NCBI GenBank assembly: GCA_014872785.1
Contig: WKFJ01000036.1
Coordinates: forward strand, 213,285-277,284
From: Alteromonadaceae bacterium
Lineage (GTDB): Bacteria; Pseudomonadota; Gammaproteobacteria; Enterobacterales; Alteromonadaceae
DNA length: 64,000 nt
Direction: 5' to 3'
A program made the position numbers and the translations under genes. Of this stretch, positions 1 through 7,889 are shown in pieces (the first letter of the stretch is position 1; every line of letters begins with the position of its first letter). The notes beneath the pieces are model-generated. The model did no database searches and was not told the origin of the DNA. It was given only the letters and a program-made list of their open reading frames with translations.

Positions 1-484
1 CGGCGAGGATGATAGGAGGGCGGTTTACCACTGCTCTGGCAATTCCCACTCGCTGTTGCTCACCACCTGATAGTGTCGCAGGTAGATTCCATTTTTTATC
101 TAACAATCCAACCCTGTCCAAAGCGGCTTGGACTCGAGATTGGATTTGTTTTCGTGGATAACCTTCGATTATGAGGGGCAATGCCACATTATCGAAAACG
201 CTTTTATCCATAAGCAGTTGGTGATTTTGAAAAATCATTCCAATGTCGCGTCGAATGTAAGCAACATCATGGCGACTTATATGGCTGAGGTCATGACCGT
301 TAATAAATACTTTGCCGACTGTAGGGCGTTCCATCAAACTGATAAGTTTCAGCATGGTACTTTTGCCCGCGCCAGAATGCCCGGTGAGAAAAACCATTTC
401 ACCTGGCTCAACGTGAAAATTGACTTTAGAAAGCGCGCGTTGACCGCCGGGGTAGGTTTTACTAACGTCTACAAATTTGATCAT
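1..484 (-). CDS. ftsE: Cell division ATP-binding protein FtsE (3' end cut by window edge)
   Basis: ABC ATPase of the FtsEX complex, which works at the septum to control peptidoglycan hydrolases during division. The reading frame starts at the ATG at 484-482 (MIKFVDVSKTYPGG) and runs off the left edge. About 161 residues are visible, including Walker A GHSGAGKST, a Q-loop (IFQNHQLLM) and the ABC signature LSGGEQQRV; Walker B should lie just outside the window. The gene is downstream of ftsY on the same strand with a 117-bp gap, the usual ftsY-ftsE(-ftsX) order of Gammaproteobacteria. The motifs and gene order make the call secure. Confidence 0.95.
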   Translation of the reverse strand, partial: MIKFVDVSKTYPGGQRALSKVNFHVEPGEMVFLTGHSGAGKSTMLKLISLMERPTVGKVFINGHDLSHISRHDVAYIRRDIGMIFQNHQLLMDKSVFDNVALPLIIEGYPRKQIQSRVQAALDRVGLLDKKWNLPATLSGGEQQRVGIARAVVNRPPIILA

Positions 485-601
485 ATTACCTTCGCGCTCA
501 ATAACTTATGTTGTGCAGCGGTATTTTATTTTGCTCACAATATGAAAGATTATTATGGGGCAGTCAACTCACCTTAATCCACTATGTGATATTCAAAGCA
601 T

Positions 602-1759
602 CTATTGTTCTGTAAAAAGTGCTTCTACAAAATCTTTTGATGAAAATGCCTGTAAATCGTCAATAGACTCACCTACACCGATGAATCTAATGGGCGTATT
701 GAACTTGTCTGCTAATGGGAATATCACGCCACCTTTGGCGGTACCGTCTAGTTTAGAAAGTGTGACGCCAGTTACTCCTACCGCTTCATTAAATAGCTGC
801 ATCTGACTTAATGCATTCTGGCCAGTACCCGCGTCCAACGTTAGCATAATTTCGTGAGGCGCTTCAGGGTCTAACTTCTTCATTACCCGCACCACTTTTT
901 TAAGTTCTTCCATCAAGTGGTCTTTATTTTGTAAGCGACCGGCGGTGTCGGCGATAAGCACGTCTACATTTTTCGCTTTGGCTGATTGTAATGCATCGAA
1001 TAACACAGATGCGGAATCGGCGCCGGTATGTTGTGCGACAACGGGAATTTCATTTCTTTCCCCCCAAACCTGGAGCTGCTCAACCGCGGCGGCTCTGAAA
1101 GTATCTCCCGCGGCCAACATCACTTGTTTACCTTGTGCTTGCAGTTGCTTGGCCATTTTACCGATAGTGGTAGTCTTACCAACGCCATTGACGCCCACCA
1201 TTAAAATAACAAATGGCGAAGTAGATTCTGGGATAGATAGTGGCTTACTTACCGGTTCTAACAGCGTGGCGAGGCGCTCCTTGAGTAGTGGATACAAGTC
1301 GTCTGCACTTTTTAACTGTTTGCGATCGGCGACTTCTGTTAAGTCTTCAATGACACGAAGTGTGGTTTCCATGCCGACATCAGCCATTAATAATTGCGTC
1401 TCTAATTCTTCGAATAGGTCTTCGTCAATTTTTTTGCCTAAAAATAAATTAGCGATGCCATCACCAATATTGGTGCTGGTGCGCGAAAGCCCGCTTTTTA
1501 AACGTGAAAAAAATGAATCTTCATTAGTTTCGTTATTGTCACCTGCAATACTCTTTTCATTGTTAGGAGTTTGCTCAACCAAAACCGCTTGTGCTTCAGG
1601 AGTCGCGTCAATGTCCTGAGGATCCTTGATATCGGTTTCTTGTGCCGTTTGTTCAGCTTCTAACGATTGCGCTTTTTCTTCAGGGGGCGTGTCATTTTGG
1701 GCATTGGCGTCCGTGTTGTTTTGGCTATCTTTGTTAAACCATCCGAAAAATTTTGACAT
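602..1759 (-). CDS. ftsY: Signal recognition particle receptor FtsY
   Basis: SRP receptor GTPase that docks ribosome-nascent chain-SRP complexes at the inner membrane for co-translational insertion. The 385-residue protein has an acidic, Asn/Gln/Glu-rich N-terminal A domain (about 1-80), a helical N domain (about 80-175) and the G domain. Visible GTPase motifs are GVNGVGKTTT (189-198), DTFRAAAVEQL, DTAGR and SKLDGTAKGG. Length and layout match E. coli FtsY, apart from a shorter A domain. It is divergent from rsmD across about 150 bp and leads into ftsE on the same strand. Confidence 0.97.
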   Translation of the reverse strand: MSKFFGWFNKDSQNNTDANAQNDTPPEEKAQSLEAEQTAQETDIKDPQDIDATPEAQAVLVEQTPNNEKSIAGDNNETNEDSFFSRLKSGLSRTSTNIGDGIANLFLGKKIDEDLFEELETQLLMADVGMETTLRVIEDLTEVADRKQLKSADDLYPLLKERLATLLEPVSKPLSIPESTSPFVILMVGVNGVGKTTTIGKMAKQLQAQGKQVMLAAGDTFRAAAVEQLQVWGERNEIPVVAQHTGADSASVLFDALQSAKAKNVDVLIADTAGRLQNKDHLMEELKKVVRVMKKLDPEAPHEIMLTLDAGTGQNALSQMQLFNEAVGVTGVTLSKLDGTAKGGVIFPLADKFNTPIRFIGVGESIDDLQAFSSKDFVEALFTEQ

Positions 1760-1907
1760 AATATGTGAGGTTTCCCCTATCGCGGCTCAAAGTGAAAATT
1801 ATAAAGGCGATTGCGCTCTGCTTAAACAGCTCAAATAATAATACTTTTCTGCATTCAGTTCACAGTAAAAAGTGCTTCTACACTTAATATGTCACGGAGT
1901 TTCAGCT

Positions 1908-2546
1908 ATGAGACATAATCGAAGTAAATCTACCAAGGCTCAGACCGCAAAGCCGTCAAGAGACTCAAGAACCGCCGGTCAAGGTCAGGTAGGTGAAGTT
2001 AGAATAATTGCAGGGAAATGGCGAGGCAGAAAAATTCCTGTCGCAGATAGTCACGGGCTCCGACCTACGACTGACAGAACCAAAGAGACACTGTTTAACT
2101 GGTTGATCCCGTATTTGAATGTTGAAACTCGTTGCTTGGATCTCTTCGCGGGATCTGGTTCGTTGACCTTTGAAGCGCTATCACGCGGTGCAAAATCAGT
2201 TACGACTATTGAAAAGCAGTCTGGTATTGTCAAAAAACTTAAAGATGTATCCGCTACACTCGGCGTAGAGGATAAAAGTTTGTCGATTATAAATGACGAC
2301 TTTGAGAGCTTTTTGTCTAGTTGCCAATCGACATTTGACCTAGTGTTTTTAGATCCACCTTTTGCAATGGGGTTATTACCCAAAGCGTTGGATGGTTTGG
2401 TCAAGAACCAGCTGCTTGCACCTGAAGCTATTATTTACGTTGAATACGAGACTTCGCTCAACTTAATTGCATCCTCTGAATTTGAAGAAATAAAAACCAA
2501 ACAAACAAAGCAGGTCGTTTCAAAACTGCTGCGCTTTAGAGGATAG
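1908..2546 (+). CDS. rsmD: 16S rRNA (guanine966-N2)-methyltransferase RsmD
   Basis: SAM-dependent methyltransferase that modifies G966 of 16S rRNA in the assembled 30S subunit. The Rossmann SAM site is LDLFAGSGSLTFEA and the catalytic N-methylase motif is DPPF (LVFLDPPFAMG). I chose the ATG at 1908 because a GGAG Shine-Dalgarno lies 8-9 nt upstream; a GTG 36 bp earlier would add 12 residues without a good ribosome site. The 212-residue product is close to the usual length of about 200. The basic N-terminus (RHNRSKSTKAQ) fits an rRNA-binding tail. dgkA follows after 4 bp. Confidence 0.95.
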   Translation: MRHNRSKSTKAQTAKPSRDSRTAGQGQVGEVRIIAGKWRGRKIPVADSHGLRPTTDRTKETLFNWLIPYLNVETRCLDLFAGSGSLTFEALSRGAKSVTTIEKQSGIVKKLKDVSATLGVEDKSLSIINDDFESFLSSCQSTFDLVFLDPPFAMGLLPKALDGLVKNQLLAPEAIIYVEYETSLNLIASSEFEEIKTKQTKQVVSKLLRFRG

Positions 2547-2550
2547 GAAA

Positions 2551-2940
2551 TTGGAAAAACAGTTATTGAAACCCAATGGACAAGGGTTTGGTCGTCTGAT
2601 CAAAGCGACCAAATGTTCCATGGACGGCATCGCACTGGCTTGGGAACATGAATCGGCATTTAGACAGGAATTGGCTCTAGCCGTCGTGTTGCTGCCCTTG
2701 GCGTTTCTATTAAGCCAAAATGTGGTGCAACTTATTTTGTTAATATTCCCGCTGTTTTTATTGTTAATTGTTGAGCTATTAAACAGTGCAATCGAAGCCA
2801 CTGTGGACAGAATAAGTACCTCACTTCACCCCTTATCGAAGCAGGCGAAAGATATTGGCTCAGCGGCAGTTTTCTTCGTTTTAGTATTGTTAACTATTAC
2901 TTGGGTTTCAATCGCATACAATAATTTTGTATTAAGTTAG
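2551..2940 (+). CDS. dgkA: Diacylglycerol kinase (prokaryotic DgkA type)
   Basis: Small integral membrane kinase that phosphorylates diacylglycerol to phosphatidate, recycling lipid from envelope glycan synthesis. The 129-residue protein has the family layout: an amphipathic N-terminus with a GFGRLIKATKCS segment, three hydrophobic helices (about 43-62, 64-84, 103-124) and the active-site signature VELLNSAIEATVDR between helices 2 and 3. The start is TTG at 2551, just behind an AGGAAA ribosome site that overlaps the end of rsmD, so the two genes are probably co-transcribed. It converges on yjaG with only 3 bp between stop codons. Confidence 0.93.
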   Translation: MEKQLLKPNGQGFGRLIKATKCSMDGIALAWEHESAFRQELALAVVLLPLAFLLSQNVVQLILLIFPLFLLLIVELLNSAIEATVDRISTSLHPLSKQAKDIGSAAVFFVLVLLTITWVSIAYNNFVLS

Positions 2941-2943
2941 CAC

Positions 2944-3531
2944 TTACTTGCTAATTTCAATTCCAATGTTACTTATGCCCTCAAGACAGGCTTCATCGCG
3001 AAGCCTGTTGACGGTTTCGCGATTTCGTTTCATGTCACTCGCGAGTAGGTTCAACAAGTCTTGTTGAAAATCTCTTTCCCATTGCATGAGTGGGTGATGT
3101 TTTATGGTTTCGTTGTCCAATTCTTCTTCTGCTGTTGCCTCAATGTAAGATTCCACACATCCTTGAGATACTTTACTCACAACAACTGCACCTTGAGCAT
3201 CTTCGCCTGAAATTTGATTGACTACAGACTCCAAAGATACGACAAAATCAAGCGCCGGAAAAACGCCATAATTGTCAAAATTTCTTGGTTCCGGCGTCAC
3301 TTCCTCTAATTTTAGTAATTGCACTTCAAAATTAATTTTGCTTCGCGGCACCGCTATCCAATCCCACAATAAATTCAATAAATGTCTGGCCACGCTGGCG
3401 TCTGCAAAACCAGTGATCTCGCAGAATAGTTGATAGTTTGGGTACATTCTTTCGGTGAGTGTCAGCGCAAAAGCGGTGGCTCGCCTATTTTCTAGTTCTC
3501 GAACTTGCTGAAAAATATTAAGTTTGGCCAT
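2944..3531 (-). CDS. yjaG: YjaG family protein (DUF416)
   Basis: Conserved 195-residue cytoplasmic protein of the DUF416/YjaG family, whose function is not established. I recognise the family from the N-terminal FQQVRELENRRATAFALTL and the pattern CEITGFADASVARHLLNLLW. It is mostly helical with an acidic central part and has no membrane segment or signal peptide. It converges with dgkA and has its own 268-bp upstream region shared with the small HTH gene. Confidence 0.85.
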   Translation of the reverse strand: MAKLNIFQQVRELENRRATAFALTLTERMYPNYQLFCEITGFADASVARHLLNLLWDWIAVPRSKINFEVQLLKLEEVTPEPRNFDNYGVFPALDFVVSLESVVNQISGEDAQGAVVVSKVSQGCVESYIEATAEEELDNETIKHHPLMQWERDFQQDLLNLLASDMKRNRETVNRLRDEACLEGISNIGIEISK

Positions 3532-3671
3532 GATGGAAGGTGTTTTTACTAAGAAGTCTATATAGTCGCATTTGTATTGGAACTTGCCAAGAAATGCCGG
3601 TATAGCGAAGTAAATTTCCGATTTATATAAGAATAACTATTATTTTTAAATGTTAATTAATTGTGACATTT

Positions 3672-3690
3672 CACATCTTGCACAGATGTG
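3672..3690. promoter_or_regulatory. Palindrome upstream of the small HTH gene
   Basis: Inverted repeat CACATCT-TGCAC-AGATGTG (7-bp arms, 5-bp centre) lies about 110 bp before the HTH gene in an AT-rich intergenic region. The symmetry and position fit an operator or a short RNA hairpin. Assignment to the neighbouring HTH protein is inference. Confidence 0.3.
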
Positions 3691-3799
3691 CTATCTATTA
3701 ATTTCGTATTTTAAAAATGTGATAAATAACAACGCTTTGTAATCGCAGTTTTGTCTTCGTCAGGCGTACTTTTTATCAAACAGGTGTGGAGAAATTTTC

Positions 3800-3982
3800 A
3801 TGAGTCTTATGACTGTGTCAGAGGTAGCAAGCTTTTTAGGTGTACAAGAAATTCGAGTAGAAAGGCTCGAAAGAGAACATTTGTTGAATTCAAAGGACAA
3901 AGACGCGGAAGGTAAACCGTTGTTTGACAAAGGCGATGTTGAAAAGTACAAAACCCTTGCTGAGCGCCTAGGTGGCATTTAA
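3800..3982 (+). CDS. Small MerR/excisionase-like helix-turn-helix protein
   Basis: A 60-residue protein made almost entirely of a MerR-type/HTH_17 fold: SLMTVSEVASFLGVQEIRVERLERE, then a short wing-like stretch and GKPLFDKGDVEKYKTLAERL. This is the layout of stand-alone DNA-binding domains such as excisionase-like proteins. It lacks any effector or dimerisation domain. The start is ATG at 3800, with GTGGAG about 9 nt upstream. It stands alone in a roughly 540-bp interval between yjaG and pepB with no phage or integrase gene nearby, so an Xis role is unsupported. Its target is unknown. Confidence 0.7.
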   Translation: MSLMTVSEVASFLGVQEIRVERLEREHLLNSKDKDAEGKPLFDKGDVEKYKTLAERLGGI

Positions 3983-4017
3983 ATAGGTATTTCCAGTCTA
4001 TCCGTTTATTAATAGAG

Positions 4018-4050
4018 CCCGTAGTATTGTGAAAGTGCGAACATTACGGG
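4018..4050 (+). terminator. Weak hairpin between the small HTH gene and pepB
   Basis: CCCGTA at 4018-4023 pairs with TACGGG at 4045-4050 across a long loop. There is no T-run, so a terminator role is only suggested by the convergent gene arrangement. Confidence 0.25.
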
Positions 4051-4075
4051 CGTCTGTTAAAGTTACGGTTCTTAG

Positions 4076-5350
4076 CTAGTCCTCTAGCAATCCTGCAATC
4101 AGCCTAATACCTTGCGCAGTTGCGCCCGCCGGACGTATGTCCGTCGCCTTGTCGTTATAGGCTGCTGCTAAATCAATGTGTAACCAACCCTTGCCTTCAT
4201 TGGCCACAAATCGAGAAAGGAAGCCTGCAGCATTACTGGCACCGCCGGCACCACCGCCTTTTTGTGGGCGACTATTTGCGGTATCCGCAAAAGCGGACGG
4301 GCAGTTGTCTTTGTGCCATGGCTCAAGGGGCAAAGACCAAACAGGTTCGTTCACAACTTGCGCTTTTGCTTGTGCTTTTTCACGCAACGCTTCATCCATC
4401 GTGAATAATGCATTGTATTCACCACCCACGGCGACCACTGCAGCACCGGTTAATGTAGCAGCATCTATTATTTGCTGCGGAGCCGCTTCGCTAGCGGCCA
4501 TTAAACCATCTGCTAATACAAGCCTGCCTTCTGCATCAGTATTAACGATTTCAACGGTTGTCCCATTTTTGTAGGTAATAATATCGCCGAGTTTGTAAGC
4601 GTGACCACTTATCAGGTTTTCCGCGCAGCACAGATATAGTTTGGTGCGCACACTAAGGCCATTCATAATGGCTAACCCTAAGGCGCCTGTCACTGTAGCA
4701 GCGCCTCCCATATCACATTTCATTGCGAGCATGCCCTCGCTCGATTTGATGCTGTAGCCACCGCTGTCGAATGTAATTCCTTTGCCGACAAGTGCGGTAT
4801 AAACAGGTGCGTTAACGTCTCCGGTTGGATTGTAGTCTACTTCCAATAGCACAGGTGGCCGCTCTGACCCTCTACCGACTTGAAAAATGCCATGCCATCC
4901 TGCTTCTTCTAACTGAGCGCCGACGATAGCCTTAGCCGTGACATGATCTGGAGCAAGGGTTTTTAGCCACTCGGACGCTCTGACACTAAGTGTCTCGGGC
5001 GAAATGTTTTCGGGGGTACCGTTAATCAAATCGCACGTGAATCTGTGTGCAATCAGCATATTGTCTAGCTGTGTTTTGTCTGCATTGTCAACGAAGCTAA
5101 AGCTCTTACTGCGAGCGGGACTTTCAAATGCGGTGGCAAATGCCCATTGCTGTTCAACATTCCATTGACCTTCTAGCGCCACGGATTGGCATAATTGTTC
5201 CAGCTTTCTGGCTGCTCGTTTGATGGTTCTGAGGTCGTTACTGGGTTCTTGAATGTGGATCGTCGCGCCGTTGGCTGAAAATGATAAAGATCCTTTTCCC
5301 CATTCGTCTGCTGGGGGATTTGTGGACAATTGCACTGATAAGTGACTCAT
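4076..5350 (-). CDS. pepB: Peptidase B (M17 leucyl aminopeptidase family)
   Basis: Cytosolic dinuclear-metal aminopeptidase that removes N-terminal residues during peptide turnover. The 424-residue protein has an N-terminal domain (1-170) and the M17 catalytic domain with its metal and active-site residues: Lys190 and Asp195 in VGKGITFDSGG, Asp213 in MKCDMGG, and the signature NTDAEGRL at 270-277. Length and the short N-terminal domain match PepB (about 427) rather than PepA (about 500). The start ATG at 5350 has a GGAG-type ribosome site just upstream. Divergent from sfsA across 100 bp. Confidence 0.9.
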   Translation of the reverse strand: MSHLSVQLSTNPPADEWGKGSLSFSANGATIHIQEPSNDLRTIKRAARKLEQLCQSVALEGQWNVEQQWAFATAFESPARSKSFSFVDNADKTQLDNMLIAHRFTCDLINGTPENISPETLSVRASEWLKTLAPDHVTAKAIVGAQLEEAGWHGIFQVGRGSERPPVLLEVDYNPTGDVNAPVYTALVGKGITFDSGGYSIKSSEGMLAMKCDMGGAATVTGALGLAIMNGLSVRTKLYLCCAENLISGHAYKLGDIITYKNGTTVEIVNTDAEGRLVLADGLMAASEAAPQQIIDAATLTGAAVVAVGGEYNALFTMDEALREKAQAKAQVVNEPVWSLPLEPWHKDNCPSAFADTANSRPQKGGGAGGASNAAGFLSRFVANEGKGWLHIDLAAAYNDKATDIRPAGATAQGIRLIAGLLED

Positions 5351-5450
5351 TTCTTTCTCCTTGAAAGCTTCGTCTTTTATGTTGGGTAAGAGTTTGCGAC
5401 AATGCGCAGCTGTATTTTAGTCTACGTGAGTCTTGTTACTTTCCTCAACC

Positions 5451-6155
5451 ATGCAGTTTAAATCATCTTTAGTTACTGGCACGTTAATTAAACGCTATAA
5501 ACGATTTTTCGCCGACGTAGAACTCGACGACGGCACCATTGTTACTGCTCATTGTCCGAATACGGGCGCCATGACCGGCTGTGCTGAACCAGGCTATAAG
5601 GTGTGGCTAACCAGCAACAACGACCCAAAGCGAAAACTCAAATATAGTTGGGAAGTGGCCATTGATAGTGCTGGGCAATTCATTGGGATCAACACCCACA
5701 ATGCCAACAAGCTAGTCGAAGAAGCATTAATTCAAGGAAAAATAGCCGAGTTTGCGAGCTGGCCTGAAGTAAAACGAGAGGTTAAGTATGGTCAGGAAAA
5801 GAGCAAGATTGATTTCTTGCTATCCAGCGAAGAGCAGCGATGCTATGTCGAAGTGAAATCCGTAACCTTGCTACAGGATGGCGTTGGTATGTTTCCAGAT
5901 ACCCAAACACAAAGAGGGCAGAAACATTTGAGAGAACTTATGTCAATTGCTCAGCAAGGTTTTAGTGCGGCTATATTATTTTGTGTGCAGCACACAGGTA
6001 TTGAGCAGGTAAAAGTCGCCGATCAGCTAGACCCGATTTACGCAGAATTGATGTTACAGGCAATCAATACTGGCGTTAAGGTCTTGGCGTATGGCTGCGA
6101 TTTTTCTGAAAAGGGTATAGTGCTGAGTCATAAAATACCCTTTATCTCTGGCTAA
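5451..6155 (+). CDS. sfsA: SfsA family DNA-binding/nuclease-like protein
   Basis: Conserved protein named for sugar fermentation stimulation in E. coli; its C-terminal region has a PD-(D/E)XK-like nuclease fold and its biochemical role is unsettled. The ATG at 5451 gives 234 residues (MQFKSSLVTGTLIKRYKRFF), the same length as E. coli SfsA; an upstream TTG would add six residues. The N-terminal OB-like part has HCPNTGAMTGC. The nuclease-like part has KSKIDFLL followed by CYVEVKSVTL. It lies directly upstream of dksA, as in many Gammaproteobacteria. Confidence 0.93.
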   Translation: MQFKSSLVTGTLIKRYKRFFADVELDDGTIVTAHCPNTGAMTGCAEPGYKVWLTSNNDPKRKLKYSWEVAIDSAGQFIGINTHNANKLVEEALIQGKIAEFASWPEVKREVKYGQEKSKIDFLLSSEEQRCYVEVKSVTLLQDGVGMFPDTQTQRGQKHLRELMSIAQQGFSAAILFCVQHTGIEQVKVADQLDPIYAELMLQAINTGVKVLAYGCDFSEKGIVLSHKIPFISG

Positions 6156-6392
6156 ACGCCATCGAGTTAAGCCCAAAGCATTAAAATTCGATTTATTGTG
6201 TGACTGTGTATTGAAAACGCCAAAAGAAGCACCACATTTGCCCAGCAAAGGATTTTATGTCAATCTGAGATTTTAGTTTAGGCGAGCCATTGCGGTGTCT
6301 ACGTGCAGCAAATGTTGCCTGAATATTTTTTTTATGATAACAATAGCCGCCCTTAAAAAGAGGCGAAATAAGTCGTTTAGGAGTATTGGCCA

Positions 6393-6842
6393 ATGCCAAC
6401 TGGAAAAGAAAGTAAGTCGCTGGGGCTACTAGCACTCGCTGGTTTGGAAGCCTACCAGGAGAAAGACGGCGAAGAATATATGAATTCTGATCAACTTGAG
6501 CACTTCAGGTTGATCTTATCTGCATGGCGTGATCAACTTCGTGAGGAAGTAGACCGTACTGTGCATCACATGCAAGACGAAGCGGCAAACTTCCCTGATC
6601 CAGTGGATAGAGCTGCTCAGGAAGAAGAGTTCAGTCTCGAACTGAGAACACGTGACCGCGAGCGCAAACTTATTAAAAAGATTGAAAAAACGCTCAAGCG
6701 AATCGAAGAAGATGATTTTGGGTTCTGTGATTCGTGCGGTATCGAAATCGGCGTGAAGCGCTTAGAGGCTCGCCCTACTGCCGATTTGTGTATCGATTGC
6801 AAAACGATGGCTGAAATCAAAGAAAAACAGCTTCTCGGATAA
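6393..6842 (+). CDS. dksA: RNA polymerase-binding transcription factor DksA
   Basis: Binds the secondary channel of RNA polymerase and, with ppGpp, mediates the stringent response. The 149-residue protein has the long coiled coil (about 33-107) with the acidic tip DPVDRAA at 69-75, and the C4 zinc finger Cys112, Cys115, Cys133, Cys136. This matches E. coli DksA in length and in both functional sites. A good ribosome site (TAGGAG, 8-nt spacing) precedes the ATG at 6393. The 237-bp upstream gap after sfsA must hold its promoter. An intrinsic terminator follows the stop codon at once. Confidence 0.97.
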   Translation: MPTGKESKSLGLLALAGLEAYQEKDGEEYMNSDQLEHFRLILSAWRDQLREEVDRTVHHMQDEAANFPDPVDRAAQEEEFSLELRTRDRERKLIKKIEKTLKRIEEDDFGFCDSCGIEIGVKRLEARPTADLCIDCKTMAEIKEKQLLG

Positions 6843-6846
6843 ATTC

Positions 6847-6874
6847 AAAAAGCTGCGCGTGTCGCAGCTTTTTT
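6847..6874 (+). terminator. Intrinsic terminator between dksA and gluQ
   Basis: Stem arms AAAAAGCTGCG (6847-6857) and CGCAGCTTTTTT (6863-6874) close a 5-nt loop CGTGT and run into a T-tract. The T-tract ends only a few bases before the gluQ start, so readthrough is needed for gluQ expression from the dksA promoter. Confidence 0.85.
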
Positions 6875-6878
6875 GTTT

Positions 6879-7826
6879 ATGTCACTTGTGGATTGCCCAG
6901 TCACATATCTGGAAGGCGACCGTTACCGCGGTCGTTTCGCTCCCTCACCCTCAGGCAATCTGCACTTTGGCTCTCTGTGTACTTCACTAGCAAGTTATCT
7001 GCGCGCCAAACAAAATAACGGCCAATGGTTATTGCGTATCGACGATATTGATACTCCTCGAATTGTTCCCGGCTCTGCGCAAAACATTCAAAACACACTG
7101 CTGGCACATGGACTCGTGTGGGACGAAGACGTGTTTTTGCAAAGTGAACAAATTCCGCGATATCGAGATGTACTGTCCTGGTTGGAGTCTCAACAAAAAG
7201 TGTATCGATGCAACTGCTCTCGAAAAGCCATTCGAGCACTTGGCACAAATTACACTGGGGTTTGTCGAGATAAAAGAGACGTTACAGCGCCTTATGCTAT
7301 TCGATTTAAAAATGATCTGGCCATTACGGAATTTGAAGATGTTGTGCAGGGAATGGTCAGCATTGACCAAAACGTTGCCTCAGAAGATTTTGTGCTCTGG
7401 CGACGAGACGACCTCGTTGCTTATCACTTGGCTGCGGCGCTGGATGATATTGAACAAGGAATCACTGAAATTGTGCGAGGAGCAGATCTAATACAACCGA
7501 GTGCCTGCCAGTTAAATCTTTTTCGTTTGTTCTCGATTCCCTCTCCTAAATATTTACACATACCCGTGGCAGAGTCGAAGAAAGGTTTTAAACTTAGTAA
7601 ACAGAATCATGCAATTGAACTAAACAATCAAAATGCGAGAGATAATCTGTTTTATGCGCTTAGATTTATTGGTGCGGCTCCACCGATTGAGCTTCGCACG
7701 GCGAGTGTCGATGAACTTATTCAATGGGGTATTAGTCATTGGCGTGTGCAAATGTTAGCTAGTTCAACTGCCATTTTATTATCGGAAATTATTGATAATA
7801 AAGAATATATAGATTCAATTTCATGA
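6879..7826 (+). CDS. gluQ: Glutamyl-Q tRNA(Asp) synthetase GluQRS
   Basis: Truncated glutamyl-tRNA synthetase paralogue that activates glutamate and attaches it to queuosine in the tRNA(Asp) anticodon. The catalytic core has the HIGH-like PSPSGNLHFGS and KMSKS-like FKLSKQN, plus a zinc site built from RCNCSR and YTGVCRD. The anticodon-binding domain of GluRS is absent, as expected for about 310 residues. I used the ATG at 6879; a TTG two codons earlier is possible. No clear Shine-Dalgarno exists because the dksA terminator occupies that position. Confidence 0.92.
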   Translation: MSLVDCPVTYLEGDRYRGRFAPSPSGNLHFGSLCTSLASYLRAKQNNGQWLLRIDDIDTPRIVPGSAQNIQNTLLAHGLVWDEDVFLQSEQIPRYRDVLSWLESQQKVYRCNCSRKAIRALGTNYTGVCRDKRDVTAPYAIRFKNDLAITEFEDVVQGMVSIDQNVASEDFVLWRRDDLVAYHLAAALDDIEQGITEIVRGADLIQPSACQLNLFRLFSIPSPKYLHIPVAESKKGFKLSKQNHAIELNNQNARDNLFYALRFIGAAPPIELRTASVDELIQWGISHWRVQMLASSTAILLSEIIDNKEYIDSIS

Positions 7827-7889
7827 AGCATTGTATTACCATACGCGACCATTTTTTATACAAGATGAGTTTTCGCAGGAGTTCTTCTC

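Noticed and set aside
3663..3677. CRP-like site TGTGA...TCACA upstream of the small HTH gene
   Set aside because: The spacing between half-sites is 4 nt, not the 6 nt of a CRP site.
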